Assembly: GCF_032842345.1 (NCBI RefSeq)
Contig: NZ_WBKO01000003.1
Coordinates: forward strand, 186,001-250,000
Direction: 5' to 3'
Source of the DNA: Methanoculleus caldifontis
GTDB lineage: Archaea > Halobacteriota > Methanomicrobia > Methanomicrobiales > Methanoculleaceae
DNA length: 64,000 nucleotides
Part shown: positions 35,219 through 42,873 of the stretch, one piece after another
Layout: each line of letters begins with the position of its first letter
How positions within the stretch are numbered: the first letter of the stretch is position 1
Notes under the pieces: model-generated
Told to the model about the DNA's origin: nothing
What the model saw: the letters and a program-made list of their open reading frames with translations, nothing else
Databases searched by the model: none
Position numbers and translations under genes: made by a program

Positions 35219-35247
35219 AAATATATATACCCGAATGCAGTATTCGG
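35219..35247 (+). promoter_or_regulatory. Promoter with a short inverted repeat ahead of a small gene
   Basis: A strong TATA run (AATATATATAC, 35219-35230) is followed by CCGAAT-GCAGT-ATTCGG (35231-35247), a 6-bp inverted repeat just before the small ORF at 35252. The spacing fits a nearly leaderless mRNA; the repeat may be an operator. Confidence 0.4.
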
Positions 35248-35251
35248 TCTC

Positions 35252-35377
35252 ATGCACGTTCTGGCAAAACTGGTTAAGGGCGATCCCCTGTTCAACACTC
35301 TGGGGGCGCTCATCATCGGGACCGGCGTCTTCGTCTTCGTGAGTATGCTCTTATATGCCTGCGGTTTTCTGACCTGA
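35252..35377 (+). CDS. Small single-pass membrane protein (41 aa)
   Basis: An ATG 22 bp after a strong TATA run opens a 41-residue frame: a basic N terminus (LAKLVKGDP), then one hydrophobic helix (LGALIIGTGVFVFVSMLLYA) and a short tail. No homolog is recognised. The promoter position is the main evidence; the frame is short enough to arise by chance, yet its helix is well formed and the N terminus is cytosolic by charge. Confidence 0.45.
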   Translation: MHVLAKLVKGDPLFNTLGALIIGTGVFVFVSMLLYACGFLT

Positions 35378-35547
35378 CAACAGACTCCGGCCGCCGGGAA
35401 ACGGTGTGAAGGCACCGTCCCGGCGGCCCGGAGCGGCCCCGGCAGAGGAAGTCCGGATCGCTCTTCTCCGGGGCGAATGATCAACCCTTATGAGAGATCC
35501 GTCTCAACGTGTGATACGAGCGGCAACAGCCCGCGGATGTGACTCTG

Positions 35548-36048
35548 ATGACCCTGACCACGAACGAACAGGACCTGCAGGCCCTCCTCGCCCGTATCGC
35601 CGACCCGGACAAGAGCGTGCGGGCGGAGGCGATGCGCGGGCTTGCTGCGCTTGGAACCCCGGCCGTGCCTGCCTGCACAGCCTTACTTCAGAATCCCGAC
35701 TGGCGGGTGCGCTACCGTGCGGCGGAAGCCCTCGGCCTCATCAGAGATGCCGGGGCGTATGCGCCCCTCGTCGCCGCCCTCGGCGACGGGAAGGACCACG
35801 TCCGCTACATGGCGTCAAAAGGGCTCGGACTGCTCGGCGACCGCGGCGCGGTTGCCCACCTTGCGGCCATGCAGCGCGACTCAAACGAGTTCGTCCGGCG
35901 CTCCGCGGCCGGCTCCCTCGGGAAACTTGGCGGCGAAGAGGCGGTCAGCGCGCTCGCCGCCGCCCTCCCCGGCGAGACGGTCGAGAGCGTCCGCCAGGCG
36001 ATCCTTGCGGCGCTCCGCGAGGCGGGAGCGGAGGGGTATTACAGCTGA
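35548..36048 (+). CDS. HEAT-repeat protein (PBS lyase type)
   Basis: 166 residues from ATG 35548 (GTG 35539 is an alternative). It is made of four to five HEAT repeats with the DPDxxVRxxAxxxLGxxG pattern, e.g. RIADPDKSVRAEAMRGLAAL. No catalytic residues; a protein-interaction scaffold. The same repeat type ends the helicase at 5.7 kb. Convergent with the PP2C gene, with copy E of the repeat between. Confidence 0.85.
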   Translation: MTLTTNEQDLQALLARIADPDKSVRAEAMRGLAALGTPAVPACTALLQNPDWRVRYRAAEALGLIRDAGAYAPLVAALGDGKDHVRYMASKGLGLLGDRGAVAHLAAMQRDSNEFVRRSAAGSLGKLGGEEAVSALAAALPGETVESVRQAILAALREAGAEGYYS

Positions 36049-36057
36049 TTATACAAA

Positions 36058-36134
36058 ACTTCGCGTTCTTCGCGCCTTCGCGTGAGCTATCAGGTGCAGA
36101 TCACGATACAGTCTCACGCGAAGACGCGAAGGAC
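36058..36134. repeat. Dispersed intergenic element, copy E (arms reversed)
   Basis: CTTCGCGTTCTTCGCGCC with TTCGCGTGAG (36060-36086) and CTCACGCGAAGACGCGAAGG (36113-36132) face outward relative to copy C, so the arms are in the opposite order. The pair spans a convergent gene junction. Confidence 0.7.
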
Positions 36135-36204
36135 GACACTCCATCAGGAGTGGAGCACCTGATGAGGCGACGGGGACTACCAATCCTCGCGCAGGTGAGC
36201 CCCG

Positions 36205-36924
36205 TCATCCTCTCGCGACGATCACGGTGATGTTGTCGGTGCTCGCCGCATCCTTTGCGGCCTCTATCAACCTCCGGCACGCCGTGGCAGGGTCGCTCTC
36301 AAGCGCGATCACCCGGATAACGGTCGCCGGGACATAGTCGTGAAGCCCGTCCGAACTGATGACCAGGACCGCCCCGGCGATCTCCTGTTCGTCGATCTCG
36401 GCCCGCACCCGGCTTTCGAGGCCGAGCGCCTGGGTGACGATATTCCTGCCCGGATGGCGCATCGCCTCGGCGGGGGAGAGGATACCTGCATCCACCAGGC
36501 TCTGGACGTAACTCTGGTCGCGCGTCTGCCAGACCGACGCCGGCGTGATGATCTGCGTCCTGCTGTCGCCGACCGTGCCGATCCAGCACTTCCCCGACTG
36601 GTCGACGATCGCCGCGGAGAGCGTCGTAGCCGCGTTCAGCCCGTTCTCACGGTTATATGCATATATCGCGGCGTTCGCGCGCAGAAATGCATGCTCGAGG
36701 ACGACAGCGGGCTTCAGCCCCGGGAGGCACTCGTCTGCGGTCTCCTCGAGGATCCTGACCGCCATCTCGCTCGCGACCTCCCCGCGGGCATGCCCCCCGA
36801 CGCCGTCCGCGACGGCGAAGATGTCGTAGCCCCCCGTCCGGCCGGCAACCCAGGCGTCCTCGTTCTGCTCCCGCCCGCCTACGTCGCTCATCGCCGCATA
36901 CCTGAGCCCCGGCTTCTCTTTCAC
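36205..36924 (-). CDS. PP2C-family Ser/Thr protein phosphatase
   Basis: 239 residues from GTG 36924. A GTG at 36978 overlapping the radical SAM stop is the alternative start. PP2C metal motifs are present: SDVGGREQNEDA, VADGVGGHARGE, and the C-terminal SSDGLHDYV and STDNITVIVA. It removes phosphate from Ser/Thr using Mn/Mg. No kinase partner is adjacent. It follows the radical SAM gene directly. Confidence 0.9.
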   Translation of the reverse strand: MKEKPGLRYAAMSDVGGREQNEDAWVAGRTGGYDIFAVADGVGGHARGEVASEMAVRILEETADECLPGLKPAVVLEHAFLRANAAIYAYNRENGLNAATTLSAAIVDQSGKCWIGTVGDSRTQIITPASVWQTRDQSYVQSLVDAGILSPAEAMRHPGRNIVTQALGLESRVRAEIDEQEIAGAVLVISSDGLHDYVPATVIRVIALESDPATACRRLIEAAKDAASTDNITVIVARG

Positions 36925-36974
36925 GCTGTACCACTCTCTGTGTCCGGGGGAATAGTCTTTTGGTGCCCCCTGTC

Positions 36975-37916
36975 TCACGGGAACCCGCGGGAGAGCCCGC
37001 TCTCCCGTGCGCACCCGATAGCGTACTCGTACTCCCGCGCGGTGATCGGACGCTGCAGCGCGGCAAGCACCGGGCTCCTCCCTCCCTCGGCCGCACGCCA
37101 CGCCGGGTGGTACTGGGCCATGACGTTCACGTAGGAGTCCCGCGAGATCTCGTCGGCGATGAACTTCATCACGATCTCGCTGTTCGCAAGGTTGCCGGGG
37201 AGCACCAGGTGACGGATGATCATCCCCCGTTCTGCAACTCCGTCGCTGCCGACGACAAGGTCCCCGACCTGCCGGTGCATCTCTCTGAGTGCCGCCTGCA
37301 TGCGGCCGGTGTAACCGGGAGCATGGGAGAGTTCCCACGCGACATCGTCCCGCCCGTACTTCGCGTCCGGCATGTAGATCTCGATGACGCCCTCAAGGAG
37401 CCGGAGGGTCTCGACGGACTCGTAACCGCCGCTGTTGTAGACCAGCGGGAGGGAGAGGCCGCTGCCGGCGGCGATGGCGACCGCACGGAGGATCTGCGGG
37501 ACGACGTGCGAGGGGGAGACGAGGTTGATGTTGTGGCACCGGCGCTCCTGCAGGCGGAGCATGATCTCCGCGAGGTCCTCGCACGTGACGGCCGCGCCCG
37601 CCCCGCACTGGCTGATGGTGTAGTTCTGGCAGAACTCGCACCGCATGTTGCAGCCTGCAAAGAATATCGTCCCGGACCCGTATCTTCCCACCAGCGGGGG
37701 CTCCTCGCCGAAGTGCGGGCTGTAACTGGAGACCCTTGGTTGGAGGCCGGTCCGGCAGAACCCCTCCTCGCCTTCGATCCGGTTGACCCGGCACTCCTGC
37801 GGGCAGACGACGCAGTCGCGGAGCACCTCCAGCGCCCGGTCGGCCCGCCTCTCGAGTTCGCCGGTCCTGAGAAGGTGCAGGTATCCGGGTAGTCGGGATT
37901 GTTCTGCTTCCGCCAT
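36975..37916 (-). CDS. Radical SAM protein, PflA-like
   Basis: 313 residues. The Cys cluster CNMRCEFCQN near residue 92 is the CxxxCxxC radical SAM site; an upstream CVVCPQECRVNR segment and EGFCRTG mark the archaeal group related to pyruvate formate-lyase activating enzyme. It makes a 5'-deoxyadenosyl radical; its target is unknown because no glycyl radical enzyme is nearby. GGGGGATC precedes the ATG. Confidence 0.85.
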   Translation of the reverse strand: MAEAEQSRLPGYLHLLRTGELERRADRALEVLRDCVVCPQECRVNRIEGEEGFCRTGLQPRVSSYSPHFGEEPPLVGRYGSGTIFFAGCNMRCEFCQNYTISQCGAGAAVTCEDLAEIMLRLQERRCHNINLVSPSHVVPQILRAVAIAAGSGLSLPLVYNSGGYESVETLRLLEGVIEIYMPDAKYGRDDVAWELSHAPGYTGRMQAALREMHRQVGDLVVGSDGVAERGMIIRHLVLPGNLANSEIVMKFIADEISRDSYVNVMAQYHPAWRAAEGGRSPVLAALQRPITAREYEYAIGCARESGLSRGFP

Positions 37917-38151
37917 GATCCCCCTTCATGGGCCCGGGAGAGAAGAAGGTTGACCCTCCCGGGGCGGCGGGAGCGCGGCCGGGAGTGCCTGTCACGGGTG
38001 CCCTGCGGGCGGCCTCCTCACTCCCCGGCCATGGGGGCGGAGGTTCATACCGCTGTAAAAGCGGCGAATATTCTTCGGATCCATCCCTCGCCTGTAGAAA
38101 TAATTTTAGCAACATTTATAGTTGGGATGATGAATTTCTCACCGAAAGGAG

Positions 38152-38760
38152 ATGATCGGCGAACGCAACCGGGTCTGGAATACGGGCCGCCATACCGGGC
38201 CCCGCCCGCCCGGCGCTTCCCGCACAGCGCCGCGGTCCCCTCCCCGGCGGGCGCCGGAGAGCGAGCATGCCCTCTCGCAGACCCATGCCTCGCTCCTGAT
38301 GGTCGCCATCACCATCATCCTCGCTCTGCTTCTTCTCCTGCTGCTCCTCTCGATGATCCCCTCGTGGTCATGGACGGAGCCTCCGCTGCCCCCGATCATC
38401 ATCACCGACGTTCTGCACACCAGCGGCGATACCGGGGCGCTGACCTGTGCGAGCCGGATCTTCCTCTATAACAACGGCAGCACCGTCTACGAAAACGACC
38501 TCTTAAAAGCGGTCATCTACCGCGACGACTGGAGGGTATGCACCGTCCAGACCTTGAACGGCCACCTCCTCATCCCGTCGCACCATTACGGGGTGAGATA
38601 CCTCAAGGGCGCAGGCTGCCGCACCCCTTACTGGAACCCCGGCGAGGAGATAGAGGTCGATCTCACCGACGGGACCCTTGTTCTGGGTGCGAAGGTCACC
38701 GTGGAGATCTTCGATAAACGGAACGGGAAGGCGATATCGAAGCATACGGTGGAGGCGTAG
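38152..38760 (+). CDS. Archaeal pilin-like secreted protein
   Basis: 202 residues, with GGAG next to the ATG and a TATA box (ATTTATAG) about 35 bp before. After a Pro/Arg-rich N-terminal 40 residues comes SLLMVAITIILALLLLLLL, close to the hydrophobic helix of archaeal type IV pilin N domains (PF07790 type). The C-terminal 110 residues are beta-rich with two pairs of cysteines, suggesting an Ig-like surface domain. A pilin-like, surface-bound role is inferred; the class III cleavage site is not clear-cut. Confidence 0.55.
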   Translation: MIGERNRVWNTGRHTGPRPPGASRTAPRSPPRRAPESEHALSQTHASLLMVAITIILALLLLLLLLSMIPSWSWTEPPLPPIIITDVLHTSGDTGALTCASRIFLYNNGSTVYENDLLKAVIYRDDWRVCTVQTLNGHLLIPSHHYGVRYLKGAGCRTPYWNPGEEIEVDLTDGTLVLGAKVTVEIFDKRNGKAISKHTVEA

Positions 38761-38813
38761 GCCGGCAGGCCCCTCCAGACATCTATTTGTACCCGAACGC
38801 TCCTAGAGACTGT

Positions 38814-39260
38814 ATGTTCGGATTGGTACTCGTGGCGGTCGACGGGTCGGAGATCGGGAGCCGTGCGCTTGCAGAGGCTCTGGACGTCGCCCGCGCCATG
38901 CACGCCCCCATACACGTCGTGCATGTCGTCCAGACCGGGATCTACCCTGCACTGATGCTCAACCCGCTCGAGCCCCCGGACCTCGCCCAGCAGGCGGTCC
39001 TCGACTCGCTCGAGCGGGAAGCGGACGAGATCCTGGCCGAGGCGGAGCGGCGGGGAACCGCCGCCGGCGTCCCGGCAACCGTCCACAAGCGCCACGGCCA
39101 CCCGGGAGCCGAGATCACCGCGCTGGCCCTGGAGATCGGGGCCGACCTGACCGTGGTCGGTTCCCACGGGAGGGGCCGGCTCGACCGGTTCTTCCTCGGG
39201 AGCGTCAGCTCCTACGTCGTCGACCACGCGGAGTCGACGGTGATGGTCGTCAGGGGCTGA
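38814..39260 (+). CDS. Universal stress protein (UspA family)
   Basis: 148 residues from ATG 38814, probably leaderless. VAVDGSEIGSRAL is the N-terminal part of the ATP site and GSHGRGRLDRFFLGSVS the G-2X-G-9X-G(S/T) nucleotide motif. It should bind ATP. Stop overlaps the convergent DUF99 gene by 11 bp. Confidence 0.93.
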   Translation: MFGLVLVAVDGSEIGSRALAEALDVARAMHAPIHVVHVVQTGIYPALMLNPLEPPDLAQQAVLDSLEREADEILAEAERRGTAAGVPATVHKRHGHPGAEITALALEIGADLTVVGSHGRGRLDRFFLGSVSSYVVDHAESTVMVVRG

Positions 39261-39831
39261 CGGCCCCGCTGCACCTTGAAGACCTGACGAGCCCGCGGGC
39301 GACGAGCCGCGCCACTCTGAGCGGTTCGGGCACCCGCCCTTCGTGCGTGAAGTCGTTGCAGAGCCGTGCCGCGTCGCCGGAAGAGAGGCCGTAGGGGCGG
39401 ATGAAGAGCGTGTACCCCGTGCGGAGACGGACTGGTGTCCGGTCGCCGAGACGCCGGTATGCCGCGAGCCTTTCGGCATCGCCCGGGAAATGGTGCCGGA
39501 TCTCCTCCTCGAGCCCCTCGGACTCCTCGTAGGTGGCGACGATGACGGGTAGACCCGTCGCCTCCTGAACCGCGGCCGGATCGATGATGTTGTACCAGGC
39601 GATGACGCTCCCGCTGATCATCAGGAGGTTGATGTCGCGGCGGGCAAGATCGGCAACGATCCCGATGACCGCATCGGTCGCGTCCGTTCCCCCGACGGTC
39701 ACCGGGGCGAAGGCCACTCCGTCGATTCTGAGGTCTTTTCGCATGACGACGCCGGCAAGGGTGGACCGCTCCCGTCCCGAGTAACTCTCGGCGATACCGA
39801 GAGCGCGGAGCCCCTGTTTGGCTACGTGCAT
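39250..39831 (-). CDS. DUF99 family protein
   Basis: 193 residues. LRALGIAESYS near the start and the acidic DLRIDGVAFAPVTVGGTDAT are the family signature of archaeal DUF99, related in fold to endonuclease V. Function unknown. Convergent with UspA; divergent from the glycosyltransferase. Confidence 0.85.
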   Translation of the reverse strand: MHVAKQGLRALGIAESYSGRERSTLAGVVMRKDLRIDGVAFAPVTVGGTDATDAVIGIVADLARRDINLLMISGSVIAWYNIIDPAAVQEATGLPVIVATYEESEGLEEEIRHHFPGDAERLAAYRRLGDRTPVRLRTGYTLFIRPYGLSSGDAARLCNDFTHEGRVPEPLRVARLVARGLVRSSRCSGAVSP

Positions 39832-39870
39832 ACGAAGCCCTTATGTTGCTCAATCGGATATAGTACTCCG

Positions 39871-40797
39871 ATGAACATCGAGCGAGATGAGGTCTGTATC
39901 TTCATCCCCACGTTAAACGAAGCCCCGACGATCGCCGAACTGGTCGGGGAGTTCAGGGAGCGCGGTTTTCGCCATGTCCTCGTCATGGACGGGAACAGCA
40001 CCGACGGGACACCCGATATCGCCCGGTCCGCGGGAGCGGTCGTCCGGACGCAGACGGGGAAGGGGAAGGGCAACGCCATCATCGAGGCAGTGGAGGCCAT
40101 CGATAAGCCCTACGTGCTCATGCTCGACGGCGACGGCACGTACGCGCCGGAGGATGCGGAGCGGATGCTCGCCCCCCTTGCCCAGGGATTCGACCACGTC
40201 ATCGGCGACCGCCTCGCCGACCCCGACGGCGGGGCGTTCACCCGGTTGAACCTCCTCGGCAACCAGATTCTCAACCATATGTTCAGGATTGCGCACGGCC
40301 GCGACCTCCGCGATATCCTCTCCGGCTACCGTGCCTTCACCCTCCAGTCGATCCGGCAGATGACCCTCAAAGAGGCGGGATTCGAGATCGAGACGGAGAT
40401 GGCGGTCGAGGCGGTGCGGCACGGGCAGCAGATCACGGTCGTCCCGGTCCGATACATCGCGAGGCCCGGTACCGTCACGAAACTGAACCCCGTCCAGGAC
40501 GGCGCGAGGATCTTCTCGACGATATACCGGCTCGCGAAGATGAACAACCCGATCTTTTACTTCGGGATCATCGGCCTCTTCATCTCGCTCGTGGGGGGCG
40601 TCATCGGTATCTACGTCGTCTACGAGTGGCTCAGGAACATCGAACACCTGCCGCTCACCATCCTCACGGTCCTCCTGATCACCATAGGCTTTCAGATCTT
40701 CATGTTCGGGGTCATCAGCGACATGCTGCTCGGGTTCCACCGCGAGACGCTCCGCCAGATCGAGCAGTTGCAGGAGGCTTCAAAGCCTCCCCGATAA
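39871..40797 (+). CDS. Dolichyl-phosphate hexosyltransferase (AglJ-like GT2)
   Basis: 308 residues from ATG 39871. The GT2 nucleotide fold has IPTLNEAPTI and DGDGTYAPED, giving the DxD-type metal motif. Two C-terminal transmembrane helices (about 225-250 and 265-290) follow. This build fits AglJ, which loads the first sugar onto dolichyl phosphate for protein N-glycosylation. Its end overlaps the aldolase gene by 18 bp. Confidence 0.85.
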   Translation: MNIERDEVCIFIPTLNEAPTIAELVGEFRERGFRHVLVMDGNSTDGTPDIARSAGAVVRTQTGKGKGNAIIEAVEAIDKPYVLMLDGDGTYAPEDAERMLAPLAQGFDHVIGDRLADPDGGAFTRLNLLGNQILNHMFRIAHGRDLRDILSGYRAFTLQSIRQMTLKEAGFEIETEMAVEAVRHGQQITVVPVRYIARPGTVTKLNPVQDGARIFSTIYRLAKMNNPIFYFGIIGLFISLVGGVIGIYVVYEWLRNIEHLPLTILTVLLITIGFQIFMFGVISDMLLGFHRETLRQIEQLQEASKPPR

Positions 40798-41310
40798 GAA
40801 GAGTATCCGGCAGGCGTACTCGGCGATCGAGGTGTAGATGTACGCCTCATCGAGCGTTTTTCCGGCACCGAACGTCCCGTGCCCGCGGACGATGACGATG
40901 TGGCCGTCACGGAGCGCTTCTGCGACGTTTCTCGCGATCTCCTCAGAGCCGGGGCTCCCCGTGACGACCGGGATCTCCGGGCAGAGCATCCCCCCCTCGC
41001 TGTCGGCCGGCCGGAGGGTATCGGTATCAAGCGAGGCGGCGACGGCGTGGACCGGGTGGGCGTGGACGATCGCCTGGTGGGGAGTCTCCCGGTAGACTGC
41101 CCGGTGGACCCGGTACTCGCTTGAGGCCTCACGAGGGGCGTCTCCCGTCTCCGGGACATAGACCGGCATCTCGCGGGCGTCGAGGTACGCGCCGGTCCGG
41201 GTGATATAAAAACCCCCATCCCCCCGGACGCTCATGTTCCCGAAGTTCGCTCCGACAAGCCCTTCACGGAAGAGCCGCAGTCCGATCCGTTCGAATTCCT
41301 GATCCAGCAT
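40780..41310 (-). CDS. Class II aldolase, fuculose-1-phosphate aldolase-like
   Basis: 176 residues, short for FucA but typical for archaea. GNMSVR near residue 24, zinc histidines HAHPVH near 82 and GHGTFGAG near 143. In methanogens such an aldolase cleaves sugar 1-phosphates to lactaldehyde, a precursor for F420; this role is by family, not shown here. It fits with the MtnA-like isomerase at 17 kb. Confidence 0.85.
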   Translation of the reverse strand: MLDQEFERIGLRLFREGLVGANFGNMSVRGDGGFYITRTGAYLDAREMPVYVPETGDAPREASSEYRVHRAVYRETPHQAIVHAHPVHAVAASLDTDTLRPADSEGGMLCPEIPVVTGSPGSEEIARNVAEALRDGHIVIVRGHGTFGAGKTLDEAYIYTSIAEYACRILFLSGRL

Positions 41311-41518
41311 TCTCTATTCCCTGATGAGTATGTTGGCGCGGCGAGGGATATCTGCATGCCTCTTCGGGGTCCGGGACGAGCGCACGGGGCGGTGAGGTGT
41401 CGGACGGGTTGTGGGGGTGTGGTGGCGTTGCTATAGGATCGGGCACGGATCCACCGGGACCTGCACTTCGCTAACGCCATGAGGAAGCCCCCCTGGAAGT
41501 CAACCCACTGAATTCCCT

Positions 41519-41770
41519 TCGCGACTCGAAGCCTGATGACTTCTCACGCTCTGGTCCTGATGGATCATCGCGGCTCGAAGCCTGATGGCTTCTCACGCTC
41601 CGGTCCTGATAGACCATCGCGGCTCGAAGCCTGATGGCTTCTCACGCTCCGGTCCTGATAGACCATCGCGGCTCGCACTTCGCGTGAGGCCGTCATCGCT
41701 ACCCGCACCAGGCCGGATACCTCACGCGGAGCCGCGAAGAGCGCGAAGTGCGACTTCACCAGAGGGAAGA
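41519..41770. repeat. Dispersed intergenic element, copy F, with 49-bp tandem repeats
   Basis: Three head-to-tail 49-bp units start at 41521, 41570 and 41619, with a partial fourth at 41668. Each begins GCGGCTCGAAGCCTGATGGC (first unit GCGACTCGAAG) and has TTCTCACGCTCCGGTCCTGA. The block is followed by CACTTCGCGTGAGG and CTCACGCGGAGCCGCGAAG, the arms of the dispersed element. No gene is seen between 41311 and 41879. Confidence 0.88.
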
Positions 41771-41879
41771 GGTGTTCAGCTACCGGGCACGGGCCATCAG
41801 TCCGCCCCGGACCCGAGATCTGCCCGGGAGGTCGGTCGGGCAACACCCCGCGCCATCCTCCCGGATAACGAAAAACAGC

Positions 41880-42530
41880 TTATACAAACCTGACGCCGAC
41901 GTCCCTCATCCTGTTGAAACGAGCGATGTTGAGGAGGAGCGGCGTGACGCTCTCGACGATGGATGCGGCCGCAAGCGGCCCCCCGTCGTAGGCGCGGAGG
42001 CTTGAGACGGAGTTGACGATATCCATGACTTTGTGCTTCGCTCCATCGTCGTCGCAGCAGACGGCGACCGAGTAGTCGAGTTCTTCGTCGAGCATCTTCC
42101 ACTTGTTCGCGGCGATGTTGTTGAACGCGGCGCAGACGGTCGTGCTCTCCGGGAGCATCCCCTTGATCATCATCGCGGCGGAACCCTCCGGCGGAGGAGC
42201 GTAGTAGAAGTAAGCCGTCCGCTCGATCGGGTTGACGGGGGTGACGACGATCTTCCCCTCAAACCCGGTCAGGGTCTTCAAGGTGGGAGTCACGTGCTTG
42301 AACGGGATCGCGAGGACGATGATATCCGCCTCGTCGACCGCCTGCTGGTTGCTGGCGCCGACGAGGCTGCACTGCATCCCCTGGACCTGCAGCGTCTCCC
42401 GGCAGGTGTCGCAGGTCGCGACCGCCTTTATCTCCTCGCGCGACCCGACGATCACATCGTACTTCGGAGAGAGCCGGAGTGCCATGCCCTCCCCGATATC
42501 TCCAGTTCCGCCGACGATGCCGATCTTCAC
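41880..42530 (-). CDS. fno: F420H2:NADP oxidoreductase (Fno)
   Basis: 216 residues. KIGIVGGTGDIGEGMA is the NADP-binding start and IKGMLPESTTVCAAFNN the F420 site region of the family. It moves hydride between F420H2 and NADP+, the main NADPH supply of hydrogenotrophic methanogens. Its ATG overlaps the thioredoxin stop (ATGA), so the two are co-translated. Confidence 0.96.
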   Translation of the reverse strand: MKIGIVGGTGDIGEGMALRLSPKYDVIVGSREEIKAVATCDTCRETLQVQGMQCSLVGASNQQAVDEADIIVLAIPFKHVTPTLKTLTGFEGKIVVTPVNPIERTAYFYYAPPPEGSAAMMIKGMLPESTTVCAAFNNIAANKWKMLDEELDYSVAVCCDDDGAKHKVMDIVNSVSSLRAYDGGPLAAASIVESVTPLLLNIARFNRMRDVGVRFV

Positions 42531-42814
42531 TGCTCCACCAGCGGTTTTAAGATGCTCTCAAGCGTGCCGAGGTCCTGGACGCCGACCAGTTTCCGGACGA
42601 GGTTCCCGTCCTTCTCGATGACGAGCGTCGGTACGAACTGGATGTCGTACTGGGCGGCATACCGCCGCGTCTCCTCGGAATCGACACCTACGTCGATCTT
42701 CCTGATCTCCACCTGGTCACCCATCTTTGCTTTGAGCTCGTCGATGATCGGTGACTGCTGGTGGCACGGGCCGCACCACTCGGCAAAGAAGTCCATTAAA
42801 ACCGGTTTTGCCAT
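42527..42814 (-). CDS. Thioredoxin
   Basis: 95 residues. The active site WCGPC is at residues 14-18, and FVPTLVI provides the cis-proline. A cytosolic disulfide reductant. It is first in the operon with fno. In place of a leader it has a perfect palindrome 9 bp before the ATG. Confidence 0.95.
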   Translation of the reverse strand: MAKPVLMDFFAEWCGPCHQQSPIIDELKAKMGDQVEIRKIDVGVDSEETRRYAAQYDIQFVPTLVIEKDGNLVRKLVGVQDLGTLESILKPLVEQ

Positions 42815-42823
42815 AAAACTATA

Positions 42824-42852
42824 CCCCGTTCACACATTGTGTGTGAACGGGG
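42824..42852. promoter_or_regulatory. Perfect 12-bp inverted repeat between TATA box and thioredoxin start
   Basis: CCCCGTTCACAC, 5 nt, then GTGTGAACGGGG. On the minus strand it follows a TATA-like CTTTATTG (42853-42860) and spans the expected transcription start, 9 bp before the ATG. It may be a repressor operator, or a terminator for the SecFD genes upstream; no T run follows on that strand. Confidence 0.6.
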
Positions 42853-42873
42853 CAATAAAGGTTGTGTAGGGTT

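Noticed and set aside
41521-41700. Possible CRISPR array from the 49-bp units
   Set aside because: The units abut each other directly; there are no spacers and only three copies.
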